Origin: an uncultured Actinomycetes bacterium
GTDB taxonomy: Bacteria > Actinomycetota > Actinomycetes > Nanopelagicales > Nanopelagicaceae
Direction of reading: 5' to 3'
NCBI GenBank assembly: GCA_903863015.1
Contig: CAIPAI010000044.1
Span: 51,253-115,252 of the forward strand
DNA: 64,000 bases
Part shown: piece by piece, positions 8,078-16,634 of the stretch
Layout: each line of letters starts with the position of its first letter
Position numbering within the stretch: position 1 is the first letter of the stretch
Made by a program: the position numbers and the translations under genes
The notes under the pieces: model-generated
Told to the model about the DNA's origin: nothing
Databases searched by the model: none
Seen by the model: the letters and a program-made list of their open reading frames with translations, nothing else

Positions 8078-8969
8078 ATTTAAATGACGTGCCGGCAGGT
8101 CCCTTAAGTAGATCGCTGTAATTTGCAAGCAAATCAAGATTTCTATCTGCAAGATGATCAAAGGGTTGCCCGACACTCGATCCAGGAGTGAGCGAAGCCA
8201 TCGCTTTGTCGGGATCGAGCACTGCGCTGACCCAACATTCGTGTGAAGCGGCTCTGGCAATGACTTCTGCAATCGGCGTAACGATCATGGAATTGCCAAA
8301 GTAGAGCGTTCCCGCTGGGTCAATCCCCACGGCATTGGCTCCCACCATAAATACGTGGTTGTCGTAAGCGCGTGCACGATTAGTGAGCTCCCAAATATCT
8401 GCAGAGCGGAGTAGTGCCGAGGGTCGCGCAATGATCTCTGCGCCTTGAATCGCTTGGATCCTACTGAGCTCTGGGAAGTCACCATCGAAACAGATGACCA
8501 TTCCAATCTTTCCTAGTTCGGTATCCACAACGCACACCTCGTTGCCCGGAACAACCCAACCTCCCTGGCTTAACATTTCAGCGCAGAAAGGGTGCGTCTT
8601 GCGATAAACACCTGCGATCTCACCACTGGGCAGAATGATCATCGACGAGTTGTATACGATCCCGCGCTCCTCGCCACGTTCATAAGTAGCGTGCACAATA
8701 TGCACACCGAGTCGCTTGGCAACCTCTTGTATAGGAGCAGTCAGCTTCCCTGGAAAAACATCTATTAAGTCCCACAGTTCTTCTGGGCTACAACCAGGTG
8801 AAAAACCTGTCGTGACCGTTTCTGGAAGCACAACAAGTGAGGCCCCGGTCTCTGCCACACACTTTTCAATAAACGACACCGCTTTGTGGAGATTGCCTGA
8901 GATTGCGGCAGAAGAGAGCGGTCCTGGAAGAGGAGCGATCTGAATGGCAGCAGCAGTGAAAGCCTTCAT
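8055..8969 (-). CDS. Nitrilase-superfamily carbon-nitrogen hydrolase (probable amidase or N-carbamoyl hydrolase)
   Basis: 304 aa. The catalytic triad of the superfamily is visible: Glu50 in LPET, Lys124 in YRKTH and Cys160 in ICFDGDFPE. The RKTHPF surround resembles the amidase/ureidopropionase branches more than true nitrilases, but the substrate is not decided by sequence. It is the last gene of the Mo-hydroxylase operon, with an ATGA overlap to the CoxG-like gene that fixes the start at 8969 rather than 8984. Context (nucleobase permease, oxamate-carbamoyltransferase homologues) suggests hydrolysis of an N-carbamoyl or amide intermediate; this is inference. Confidence 0.82.
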   Translation of the reverse strand: MKAFTAAAIQIAPLPGPLSSAAISGNLHKAVSFIEKCVAETGASLVVLPETVTTGFSPGCSPEELWDLIDVFPGKLTAPIQEVAKRLGVHIVHATYERGEERGIVYNSSMIILPSGEIAGVYRKTHPFCAEMLSQGGWVVPGNEVCVVDTELGKIGMVICFDGDFPELSRIQAIQGAEIIARPSALLRSADIWELTNRARAYDNHVFMVGANAVGIDPAGTLYFGNSMIVTPIAEVIARAASHECWVSAVLDPDKAMASLTPGSSVGQPFDHLADRNLDLLANYSDLLKGPAGTSFKFRRPGKK

Positions 8970-9559
8970 CGGGTGATGAGCCATCCTAAAAGCACTCCCG
9001 TAAGAGCGATCGCGCCGCCAGCAAGGAGCGATGAAACCTGAGAGGCCGATCGAACCAACGGCTCCTTACGGATACTTACAACGCCGGTTTCGCCATGTTG
9101 CAACACGGCTGCTCCACGTCGATCACCGGAAAGGTGACGATTTACTGCTGCAAAGAACTCGCTCGCGGTCTTTTTAGAAACTCCGCTGAGAACCCGCTGC
9201 CCGACACCACCTATGACGCCACCCACCACCGCGTCGGCCTCATAGGTGAGCGCGCAACCTTCCGCGCTCTCAGCAAGGGTTACCTTCACATCTGCTTGAA
9301 CCGTACCCGGCCCACCCGACCCACTGGCCTTCAAAGTGAATGAATGCGGAGCATTCTGATCGGCTAATTCGACGACTCCGTTATAAGTACCTTTGATAGA
9401 GGCTACGCCGGCGGTGATTGTCATCGCATAAGTCGAAGGACCAGTTTGCTCAAGTGCCTGGCAGCCGGGAATGGTCACCAAAAGAACCGCTGGATTGTTA
9501 AGAGCTGCAAATACCTCAGATGGAGAATGATCTAGCGAATAACTTCCAATGATTTTCAT
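8966..9559 (-). CDS. CoxG-like SRPBCC protein with C-terminal membrane anchor
   Basis: 197 aa. The first ~150 residues look like the START/SRPBCC fold of CoxG proteins (IIGSYSLDHSPSEVF near the start, PGC around residue 35). A linker follows, and the last 20 residues form a single hydrophobic segment ending in ITR. CoxG proteins recruit molybdenum CO dehydrogenases to the membrane and hand electrons to quinone; here it sits directly behind the large subunit with ATGA overlap. A similar job for this operon's hydroxylase is inferred. Start ATG 9559 follows from the overlap. Confidence 0.82.
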   Translation of the reverse strand: MKIIGSYSLDHSPSEVFAALNNPAVLLVTIPGCQALEQTGPSTYAMTITAGVASIKGTYNGVVELADQNAPHSFTLKASGSGGPGTVQADVKVTLAESAEGCALTYEADAVVGGVIGGVGQRVLSGVSKKTASEFFAAVNRHLSGDRRGAAVLQHGETGVVSIRKEPLVRSASQVSSLLAGGAIALTGVLLGWLITR

Positions 9560-11934
9560 GCGTTCTCCTTCATGGTACGGCGTAGTTCCCATAGCTCGCT
9601 TGGTGAAATGGGCATGCGACGGATTTCAAAACCTTCGGCATCTTCGATGGCGCTAGCGAAGACAGCAGACCCAGGAATAACACCCGCTTCACCGGCCCCC
9701 TTGATGCCAAGTGGATTCAAAGGTGAGGGCGTTTCCAAGTGCCCCGCCTCAACTGTTGGTATTTCAGTTGCGTATGGCATTAAGAAATCCATGAAAGAAG
9801 CATTCTGTAGCTGCCCACTCTCGTCGTAGGCCATGCGCTCGAAGAGCGCACCTGCGACTCCTTGTGCCACGCCTCCGTGAATCTGTCCCTCTACAATCAT
9901 GGGGTTGATGACGCGTCCACAATCGTGAACGACTACGTAACGCAGAATCTTCACTTCTGCCGTATCCGGAAGTATCTCGATAATGACCGCATGCATACCG
10001 TTTGCAAATGTTGAGGCCATCGGTGAGTAATAATCCTTGCCTTCTAACCCCGGCTCTTGATCTTCCGGCACCGGAGGCTTAGAAGTATCCCCCACTGCAA
10101 ATTGAGTCGCCGCCTTGGCGGACTCGTCGAAGGCATAGCGCAGAGGATTAGAAAGAACAGCGACCGTCTTGAGCGCGATGGACTTCGTATGGTCACCCTT
10201 GACCCGCACAATTCCATCCACGATCTCAAGATCGTGCGGATCGCACTCAAGAGCCTCACCAGCTAGTCGTAGAGCTTTATCTCTTACTTGACGGGCAGCA
10301 AGGGCAATAGCGTTTCCACTCATGACCGCTGCTCGAGAGGCGAATGTGCCGACGGCGTAAGGGAATCGACGTGTATCACCAGTGGTGACGAAAACATCCT
10401 CGATGGGAACCCCGAGCTCGTCTGCCACGATCTGGGCGAAAACTGTTTGATGACCCTGACCTTGGCTGGTAAGCCCTGTTGCCACATTGATGCGTCCGCT
10501 TGTCTCTACCTGGACAAAACCACCTTCATAGGGGCCGACTCCAGTTCCTTCTACGTAACAAGCAACACCAATCCCGATTTTTCGACCTTGCGCCGCATAC
10601 TCACTTCGCATGGTTTCGAAATTGTCCCAGCCGACCATCTCTTTGAGCATCGCCATCGATGCCGGGAAGTTGCCAGAGTCGTATTCCAAAGGCCTTCCAT
10701 CTTGGAAGATCAATCCTAAGTCGTATGGCATCTCGTCTGGCTGAATGAAGTTCCGTTCGCGCACAACCGTTCGATCCAATCTCAGATACTTCGCAATTGC
10801 ATCGACGGTGCGTTCCATCGCGAATACACCTTGAGGCCGACCCGCACCACGGTAGGGAATGACCAACACTGTATTTGTAAACAACGATGTGAATTCAACG
10901 CGGTAGGAGGCTGGCTTGTAGGGACCTAGTAACTGCGTCGAAGTGATCAGCGGAATGATGATGCCGTAGGGGGTGTACGCCCCGTTATCGTGGAAGAAAG
11001 TGACATCTAAACCAAGGATGCGACCCTCTTCATCGAAACCCACCTCGATGTGGTGTTCTTGGGCCCGCTCGTGGGCGGACGAAATGAAATGTTCGCGGCG
11101 ATCTTCACTCCACTTAACTGGACGATTGAGTTTTCTAGCTGCCCATGGAATCAAAACTTCCTCTGGCCATGGATGCATGATTTTGACGCCAAAGCCGCCA
11201 CCCACATCTGGGGCAATGCACTCAACTTTTTGAAGCGGCAGATCCAACTTGGCTGCTACGGCTGCACGAACACCGGTAGATGTCTGCGTTGACGACCAAA
11301 GACGAAGCTCTTGGGAATCTTCCTCCCAAATGGCATACACACCTTTACCTTCCAGGGGCGAGCATGCGCTTCGCTCGATGAAGAGATCCAATGAGAGCTT
11401 ATGAGGCGCGGCTTTGATCATTGCGCGTGCGTCACCCACTTCTTTGACAGAGTGGGCACTGACATTGTTTGGCACGCTGGGATGTACCGCATTGTGAGCA
11501 GCTTTAGCATTCTGAATACCTACGACGGGTTGCAAGACATCGTAGGAGACCTTTATAAGTTCAACGACATCCTCAGCGATGTATCGATCTTCAGCAATGA
11601 CCATCACTATCGCTTCACCTACGTGGCGCACAAACTCGTTTGCGAGTGGATACCCAGTCCTACCGTTCAGAAGTGCAGGATGCGGAATAAGTAGCGGCAA
11701 AGGTTCAGCAACTCGACCTTCAAGATCCTCATAAGTGTAGATTCCGATCAACCCAGGTACGTCGAGAGCATCAGTCACGTCGATATCTAGGATGCGGGCA
11801 GAGGCATGGGGGCTGCGCAAGAATGCCGCCGCCAAAGCTTCGTGACCAAGGTCGTCAAGGTAGCGTCCCTGACCGGAGACTAACCGAGGATCCTCCTTGC
11901 GCAGAATTGGTTCGCCAAAGGATTTAGTGGTCAT
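9556..11934 (-). CDS. Molybdopterin-binding large subunit of a xanthine-dehydrogenase-family hydroxylase
   Basis: 792 aa. It has the N-terminal FGEPILRKEDPRLVSGQG of the aldehyde oxidase/xanthine dehydrogenase family, DVGGGFG near residue 245, the active-site loop PYRGAGRPQ near residue 360, SQGQGHQT for cofactor binding, and GAGEAG near the C-terminus with the conserved catalytic glutamate. The copper-binding Cys loop of true form I CO dehydrogenase (CSFR type) is absent, so it is not a CO oxidiser. It overlaps the small-subunit gene by 11 bp and the CoxG gene by 4 bp. A purine, pyrimidine or related N-heterocycle substrate is suggested by context only. Confidence 0.87.
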   Translation of the reverse strand: MTTKSFGEPILRKEDPRLVSGQGRYLDDLGHEALAAAFLRSPHASARILDIDVTDALDVPGLIGIYTYEDLEGRVAEPLPLLIPHPALLNGRTGYPLANEFVRHVGEAIVMVIAEDRYIAEDVVELIKVSYDVLQPVVGIQNAKAAHNAVHPSVPNNVSAHSVKEVGDARAMIKAAPHKLSLDLFIERSACSPLEGKGVYAIWEEDSQELRLWSSTQTSTGVRAAVAAKLDLPLQKVECIAPDVGGGFGVKIMHPWPEEVLIPWAARKLNRPVKWSEDRREHFISSAHERAQEHHIEVGFDEEGRILGLDVTFFHDNGAYTPYGIIIPLITSTQLLGPYKPASYRVEFTSLFTNTVLVIPYRGAGRPQGVFAMERTVDAIAKYLRLDRTVVRERNFIQPDEMPYDLGLIFQDGRPLEYDSGNFPASMAMLKEMVGWDNFETMRSEYAAQGRKIGIGVACYVEGTGVGPYEGGFVQVETSGRINVATGLTSQGQGHQTVFAQIVADELGVPIEDVFVTTGDTRRFPYAVGTFASRAAVMSGNAIALAARQVRDKALRLAGEALECDPHDLEIVDGIVRVKGDHTKSIALKTVAVLSNPLRYAFDESAKAATQFAVGDTSKPPVPEDQEPGLEGKDYYSPMASTFANGMHAVIIEILPDTAEVKILRYVVVHDCGRVINPMIVEGQIHGGVAQGVAGALFERMAYDESGQLQNASFMDFLMPYATEIPTVEAGHLETPSPLNPLGIKGAGEAGVIPGSAVFASAIEDAEGFEIRRMPISPSELWELRRTMKENA

Positions 11935-12427
11935 CGCGCACCCCCGAATCAATAAGTTCGGCGGCTCGAAGGACCGATTTGATGATGTTTTGGTAACCCG
12001 TGCAGCGACAGAGATTTCCGGCGATCGCCTCGCGGGCTTCTTCCTCCGTGGGGTGCGGGTTCTCTTTTAAGAATGCATGAATAGTGGTGATGAATCCCGG
12101 CGTACAGAAACCGCATTGCAAGCCATGAGACTCATGGAAAGCACGCTGTACCACACCCAAAGATCCATCGTTATTCACCAAACCTTCGACAGTGGTCACA
12201 TTGGATCCGCTGACGCTGACGGCAAAGATGAGGCACCCTCTTACTGGTTTACCGTCTAACAAGATCGTGCAGGCGCCACATACCCCGTGTTCGCACCCTA
12301 CGTGCGTGCCCGTGAGGCGTAGATCATGGCGAAGGAAATCCGAAAGTAATCTGCGGGCAGGAACGCGCGCGCTCAATGGGTTCCCGTTGACTGTAAGTTC
12401 CACTAGGAACAGCTCTTCGGGATTCAT
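11924..12427 (-). CDS. 2Fe-2S iron-sulfur small subunit of the Mo-hydroxylase
   Basis: 167 aa with both [2Fe-2S] sites. The plant-ferredoxin-type cluster is CEHGVCGACT with a further Cys around residue 65, and the four-helix cluster has CGFCTPG and CRCTGYQNI. It carries electrons from the Mo site to the FAD subunit. The gene lies between the FAD and Mo subunit genes, with ATGA overlap to the former. Confidence 0.92.
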   Translation of the reverse strand: MNPEELFLVELTVNGNPLSARVPARRLLSDFLRHDLRLTGTHVGCEHGVCGACTILLDGKPVRGCLIFAVSVSGSNVTTVEGLVNNDGSLGVVQRAFHESHGLQCGFCTPGFITTIHAFLKENPHPTEEEAREAIAGNLCRCTGYQNIIKSVLRAAELIDSGVRDDH

Positions 12428-13269
12428 GATGTTCTCGATTCTGCATTACTGCGGGCCTCGGTGAGCGCTTGAGCGACAAGGGTCTTAACAAGTTGGCGAC
12501 GATAATCGGCCGTGGCATGAATATCTGTATCAGGATCTATGAGAGATTGAACCTTCAGGTTTAACTTCTCGTTCTCTGTACACACATCTAACACATCAAT
12601 TACTACCGGTGTGCCCGCTACGGAGAAAATCGCGATACTTGCCGCCGTCAAACGGCCTTCAACAATTTGCACTAGAGCACAGACACCAGCGAGTGCATAA
12701 TCACCGTGGCGACGGGCAACTTCAACGCAGGAACTCCCCCACGAGGAATCGAGCACCGGAAAAGAGACACCGGTAACGAGTTCTCCGTGTGTTAAGGATG
12801 ATTCAAGCGGTCCTACGAAAAAATCGTTGGCAAGAATATCCCGGACACCATGGGGACCTACGACGTGAATTCGAGCGCCAAGGAGTGCCGCTACTGCAGT
12901 GAGTTCACCGGCAGGATCGGCATGGGCAATGGACCCAACAGATGTTCCACGATTGCGAATGACAGGGTGAGCCACATAAGTGAGTGCCTGCTGAATCAGC
13001 GGAACATGAGTGCCCACCAAAGGATGAGTGAGTACCTCTTGGTGGCGCGCGATTGCGCCGATCCAGAGTTCTGATCCGCGCAGTTCAATTCCAGCGAGTT
13101 CCGATAGCCCGTTGATATCTACCAATACCTCAGGAGCGGCCAACCGCATCGAAAGGAGTGGGGTAAGGCTCTGTCCCCCCGCTAACACCTTTGAGTTCTG
13201 GCGCTGCAGTGCCACCACGGCTTCGGGTATGGATGCTGGCCGCACGTACTGGAAACGAGAGGGCTTCAT
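12424..13269 (-). CDS. FAD-binding medium subunit of the Mo-hydroxylase
   Basis: 281 aa of the CoxM/CutM FAD-binding family. The N-terminal AGGQSLTPLLSMR and the internal TSVGSIAHADPAGE match the two FAD-pyrophosphate loops of this family. It transfers electrons out of the enzyme. It is the first gene of the operon coxM-coxS-coxL-coxG-nitrilase, with GGGAGAGG about eight bases before ATG 13269. Upstream lies an inverted repeat (13312-13346). Confidence 0.92.
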   Translation of the reverse strand: MKPSRFQYVRPASIPEAVVALQRQNSKVLAGGQSLTPLLSMRLAAPEVLVDINGLSELAGIELRGSELWIGAIARHQEVLTHPLVGTHVPLIQQALTYVAHPVIRNRGTSVGSIAHADPAGELTAVAALLGARIHVVGPHGVRDILANDFFVGPLESSLTHGELVTGVSFPVLDSSWGSSCVEVARRHGDYALAGVCALVQIVEGRLTAASIAIFSVAGTPVVIDVLDVCTENEKLNLKVQSLIDPDTDIHATADYRRQLVKTLVAQALTEARSNAESRTS

Positions 13270-13311
13270 GGAACCATCCTCTCCCTACTTCGCTAGAACC
13301 TGAGATGTGAA

Positions 13312-13346
13312 TTATCGCCTAAGAATCGAAAAAAGCCAGGCGATAA
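13312..13346. promoter_or_regulatory. Inverted repeat upstream of the Mo-hydroxylase operon (operator candidate)
   Basis: TTATCGCCT at 13312-13320 and its exact complement AGGCGATAA at 13338-13346, 17 bases apart, 43 bp upstream of the FAD-subunit start. On the minus strand the proximal arm contains GATAAT (13311-13316), which could be the -10 box, so a bound regulator would block transcription. It could instead form an RNA hairpin. Confidence 0.4.
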
Positions 13347-13350
13347 CGGA

Positions 13351-13384
13351 CGAAAGGCGGGTGGATTTCTCCACCCGCCTTTCG
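13351..13384 (-). terminator. Strong hairpin behind the NCS2 permease gene
   Basis: Perfect 15-bp stem (13351-13365 with 13370-13384) and a 4-base loop, 44 bp past the permease stop. A run of six T on the minus strand follows about 11 bases later (around 13329-13334). It probably separates the permease from the Mo-hydroxylase operon. Confidence 0.7.
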
Positions 13385-13427
13385 CAAGGGCCCGATTCTA
13401 AAGAATCACTCCCTTACTGCTCAGTGC

Positions 13428-14744
13428 TTAGCGCTTTACTTTCTTCGCCAGCATGTTGCAAAGGTGCCAGCCGATAACCGCTACCAAAGTACCGGCAGCG
13501 ATTCCGGTGATCGAGAAGTCATTGGTGAACTTCAACGATACGTTGCCGACGCCAAGGATGATGGCAGCAGCAATAGGAACGAGGTTAACTGGGTTACCGA
13601 AGTCAACCTTATTTTCAATCCAGATCTTGGCGCCGAGGATACCGATCATGCCGTAAAGCACGGTCGTTACACCACCGAGTACACCACCGGGAACTGCGTT
13701 GATGATGGCACCAAACTTCGGGCAGAGACCGAAGAGGATGGCAAATACTGCAGCGATGTAGTAGGCCAAGGTTGAATAAACCTTCGTTGCGGCCATAACG
13801 CCGATGTTCTCAGCGTATGTTGTCGTTGGTGAGCCACCGACGGCGCTGGTGAGCATTGTGCCCACACCATCACCGATAAGTGCGCGACCAAGAACATCGT
13901 CGAGATTCTCGCCAGTCATTTCGGCAACTGCCTTAACGTGACCAGTGTTCTCAGCAATAAGAGCGATAACAGCTGGAATCACCAAGAGAATGAACGAACC
14001 TGTGAAGGTTGGACCAGACATCGTTGGAAGACCGAACCAATCTGCATTGCCCACACCAGAGAAATCAACGCGCTTCACAGTTGCAGCAAGAGGCGTTGTT
14101 GGGTCTCCACCTGAAAAGCGGTCATAGCCCGTGATGCTCAGAACGTCCATGAGCCAAGCAATGACTACACCAACGATGAGGCCGAGGAAAACCGTGATAC
14201 GTGAAAGGAAGCCACGGAAGACCACTGACATAACGAGGGTGGCTACCAAAGTAAGGAAGCCGAGCCACTCATCTTGGTGCCAGTAAACGCCAGTAGCTAC
14301 TGGAGCAAGGTTGAAACCGATCAACATAACAACTGCACCAGTTACTGCTGGAGGAAGCACCTTGCTCACAACGGCGCCACCGGCGAAGTGCACGATGAGA
14401 CCGACGATTGCAAGAAGGAGACCGGCGATAAGGATTGATCCAGTCACCTGAGCAGAAGTTCCGCCGCCAGCACGGATGGCTGCAACGGCACCAACGAACG
14501 AAGCAGAAGTACCCAAGTAGCTAGGTACTCGATTACCGACGATGAGCAAGAAGAGCACCGTGGCTACACCTGACATCATGACGCTGAGGTTTGCGTTCAA
14601 GCCCATGATGAGTGGGAAGACGAATGTGGCACCGAACATGGCCATAACGTGCTGAGCACCAAGTCCGATCATACGTCCGTAGCTAAGGCGTTCGCTTGGC
14701 TTCACGACCTCGCCGGGTCCTGCGGTTGAGAGTGTCCATGCCAT
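13428..14744 (-). CDS. NCS2-family nucleobase permease (uracil/xanthine type)
   Basis: 438 aa, about 12-14 hydrophobic segments; proton-coupled uptake of a nucleobase at the cytoplasmic membrane. The substrate-site motif AENTGHVKAV near residue 265 and the later GGSPTTTYAENIGVMA are typical of UraA/RutG/UacT carriers. It resembles the UraA/RutG branch by length, but uracil versus xanthine or urate cannot be separated by eye. It lies between pucR and the Mo-hydroxylase operon. It has a strong SD (AGGAGGGGG) embedded in a structured leader of about 110 bases. Confidence 0.88.
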   Translation of the reverse strand: MAWTLSTAGPGEVVKPSERLSYGRMIGLGAQHVMAMFGATFVFPLIMGLNANLSVMMSGVATVLFLLIVGNRVPSYLGTSASFVGAVAAIRAGGGTSAQVTGSILIAGLLLAIVGLIVHFAGGAVVSKVLPPAVTGAVVMLIGFNLAPVATGVYWHQDEWLGFLTLVATLVMSVVFRGFLSRITVFLGLIVGVVIAWLMDVLSITGYDRFSGGDPTTPLAATVKRVDFSGVGNADWFGLPTMSGPTFTGSFILLVIPAVIALIAENTGHVKAVAEMTGENLDDVLGRALIGDGVGTMLTSAVGGSPTTTYAENIGVMAATKVYSTLAYYIAAVFAILFGLCPKFGAIINAVPGGVLGGVTTVLYGMIGILGAKIWIENKVDFGNPVNLVPIAAAIILGVGNVSLKFTNDFSITGIAAGTLVAVIGWHLCNMLAKKVKR

Positions 14745-14868
14745 GATTACGCCCCCTCCTGAAGGGCAAGGTATCTGGGGTTATCCAGACACCACGGATT
14801 TGATCAGGGTCGAATCCGTTAAGGCTGCTTCTAAGTTAAAGGTGGAGGGAGGGGCTTTCTTTAACATA
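14745..14868 (-). promoter_or_regulatory. Structured 5' leader of the permease gene with sequestered SD
   Basis: On the minus strand, a TATGTT box (14863-14868) precedes a leader with stem 14794-14800/14813-14819 (7 bp) and stem 14770-14778/14785-14793 (9 bp, one G-U). A small stem around 14751-14767 overlaps the SD at 14752-14759. Near the 5' end GCCCCTCC (14847-14854) is complementary to the SD, allowing an alternative long-range pairing. This layout suggests translational control by a ligand or protein. No known riboswitch class was recognised. Confidence 0.4.
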
Positions 14869-14937
14869 TCCCTACAAAGGCTCAGCAATTTTTGAAGATT
14901 CTTAAGACGGCGTGTTGACGTGACAATGATTTGCGAT

Positions 14938-16599
14938 CTATGCAAGCCCGCGCATTGTGAGAATTCTGAGCGAGAGCGCCAACGAGAGGCGCAGTTGTGG
15001 GTCAATCGTAAACGGTCCCACCATGCGTTCCAACTTGAGAATGCGGTACCTGAGAGTGTTGTAGTGGAAATGAAGAATGCGTGAGGTCTCTGCCACGTTG
15101 ATATTGGTGTCGAGTAATACTCCTAGCGTCTTTCGTAAATCCTCCGCCTCCGCATCCTCGCGGGTAGCCAGCTCCCCCAAGGTTTCATCGAGGAAGGAGC
15201 GGAGCTCTTCGCTCTCCGGCACCAGGCTAAGAATTCGAAAGACCCCGAGCGTCTCGAAATCGGCCACGCTACCTGCTCCGTGGATACGTCTCCCCACTCC
15301 TAATGCTTGCTTTGCTTGTCGGTAGCCTTCGGGAAGTGCCTCCATCGCGGGGACCATTCGTGAGACCCCGGCGTTGAAACGATGGCGGCCCCCTCCGCCG
15401 TCCCCCGAGAGCCCGGCCGTCAAAGTTTCCAAATAACCGCGCGGACTGTGCGCCGAACTGGCGGAGATGATGACAACTTCGTTCGCGAAGCCAACAATCG
15501 CGGCTTCCGGGTCGGCCGTACGTGTGACGCTGACCCAGGCCGCTGTAAAGCGATCGTGGGCTCTGCGATGCTCCTCGGGTGTCAACTGAACGACTGGCTC
15601 CAACGTTGCCACGATGACCAACTGCTCGCGTTCGAAATTCCAACCCAAAGCCTTTGCGTACACGCCCACTTGCTCGGGAGTACCTGCTTTTCCGGCGAAG
15701 ACCTCTCGCAGAAAGTCTCCTTGATACTTACTTTCAACCGCTGCAACAGCTTGGCGCTTGGTAATTGTCAATGCGGCGACCGTCGCAGCTCTTTCCAAAA
15801 TCATCAAATCGGAGTTCGAAAGCACCCGATCGCTTGACGCAACTATTCTTCCAAGTTCGTCGGCGCCCGAAGAGATGGAAGCCACCGCTTGAAAAAGAAC
15901 CAACTCTTCGGCTGCCGTTTCTTGCAGGCCAAGTTTGAGTCTTTCGATCAATAACCTGCCGGACGGATCAAATTGTCCCTGCATGCTAGAACTCTCGGCG
16001 CCGCTGGCTGCCAAGAGTCGCCCATCTGGCGTCACCGCAATCACATGGGCCTCGATCACTTCGGCAACTTGTGAAACTACCTCGGCGAGACCACCACCTT
16101 GAAGCACCAAATTAATCAACGCGCGGTGTACGTGATCACTCCGTTCCAAGACCGTGAGGTTCTTTTCGAGAATGAGTGCTAAACCCTCGTGCAGCAATTC
16201 ATCAAAAGCGACATCTTCGGGGATGGTCAAAATTGGAAAACCCAATTCGTTCGACTCATGAAGCATTTGCGCTGGAATTTCGTCGAGGTATCTCCCCTGT
16301 TTGATCGCCAAGCCCACAGCGCCTGACGAGGCAATCTCTGAGATGAACGCCTCCGAGGCATCCCTGAGCGGATATCCGGTGGAGAGTAGAAATTCGTGCT
16401 CTTTAATCCACGGCGCTATGTCGGGAACTTCGATGATATTGAGTCTGGCCACGATGGCATCTAGGCCGTCGGCTCCAGCGACCACTTCCATCCCCTGCCA
16501 GCGCGGTAACTGCATCAACTCACGAAGCGGAACGCCGTGGCTGGCAACTCTCGGCAGTATCTGAGGCGAAAGGCCGTTTCCCTTGGCAATCATCGACAT
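14938..16599 (-). CDS. pucR: PucR-family transcriptional regulator
   Basis: 553 aa. It has an N-terminal PucR sensor domain (about 25-150), a central GGDEF-like CdaR region and a C-terminal helix-turn-helix (about 495-535) with LLDTNINVAETSRILHFHYN-type sequence. The family controls purine and ureide catabolism in Bacillus and actinobacteria, usually as an activator. It sits between the permease and the divergent allH-fdrA-allG operon and is the obvious local regulator. The start ATG 16599 has TACCCT six bases upstream and no SD, so its mRNA is probably leaderless. Confidence 0.87.
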   Translation of the reverse strand: MSMIAKGNGLSPQILPRVASHGVPLRELMQLPRWQGMEVVAGADGLDAIVARLNIIEVPDIAPWIKEHEFLLSTGYPLRDASEAFISEIASSGAVGLAIKQGRYLDEIPAQMLHESNELGFPILTIPEDVAFDELLHEGLALILEKNLTVLERSDHVHRALINLVLQGGGLAEVVSQVAEVIEAHVIAVTPDGRLLAASGAESSSMQGQFDPSGRLLIERLKLGLQETAAEELVLFQAVASISSGADELGRIVASSDRVLSNSDLMILERAATVAALTITKRQAVAAVESKYQGDFLREVFAGKAGTPEQVGVYAKALGWNFEREQLVIVATLEPVVQLTPEEHRRAHDRFTAAWVSVTRTADPEAAIVGFANEVVIISASSAHSPRGYLETLTAGLSGDGGGGRHRFNAGVSRMVPAMEALPEGYRQAKQALGVGRRIHGAGSVADFETLGVFRILSLVPESEELRSFLDETLGELATREDAEAEDLRKTLGVLLDTNINVAETSRILHFHYNTLRYRILKLERMVGPFTIDPQLRLSLALSLRILTMRGLA

Positions 16600-16605
16600 G
16601 AAGGG

Positions 16606-16611
16606 AGGGTA
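16606..16611 (-). promoter_or_regulatory. Putative -10 box TACCCT for leaderless pucR mRNA
   Basis: Six bases upstream of ATG 16599 and ten bases from the opposing allH box. Confidence 0.45.
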
Positions 16612-16617
16612 TCGGAG

Positions 16618-16634
16618 GCGCTAGCCTTGCGCTA
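16618..16634. promoter_or_regulatory. GCGCTA direct repeat at the pucR/allH promoters
   Basis: GCGCTA occurs at 16618-16623 and 16629-16634, start to start 11 bases, about one helical turn, overlapping the allH -10 and start codon. Candidate PucR operator; short enough to be chance. Confidence 0.25.
16622..16627 (+). promoter_or_regulatory. Putative -10 box TAGCCT for leaderless allH mRNA
   Basis: Six bases upstream of ATG 16634. No SD is present. Confidence 0.45.

Noticed and set aside
10288..10719. 143-residue open frame opposite the Mo-hydroxylase large subunit
   Set aside because: Antisense shadow with no start signal or family resemblance.
9556..13269. Aerobic CO dehydrogenase (coxMSL) as the annotation of the Mo-hydroxylase
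   Set aside because: The large subunit has PYRGAGRPQ rather than the Cys-containing CSFR-type copper loop of form I CoxL, and the surroundings concern nucleobases.
14745..14937. Purine riboswitch before the NCS2 permease
   Set aside because: The conserved purine-aptamer loop sequences are absent; the stems present do not form a three-way junction of that type.
15382..15837. 151-residue open frame opposite pucR
   Set aside because: Antisense shadow of the PucR coding region with no recognisable motif; amino-acid composition is atypical.
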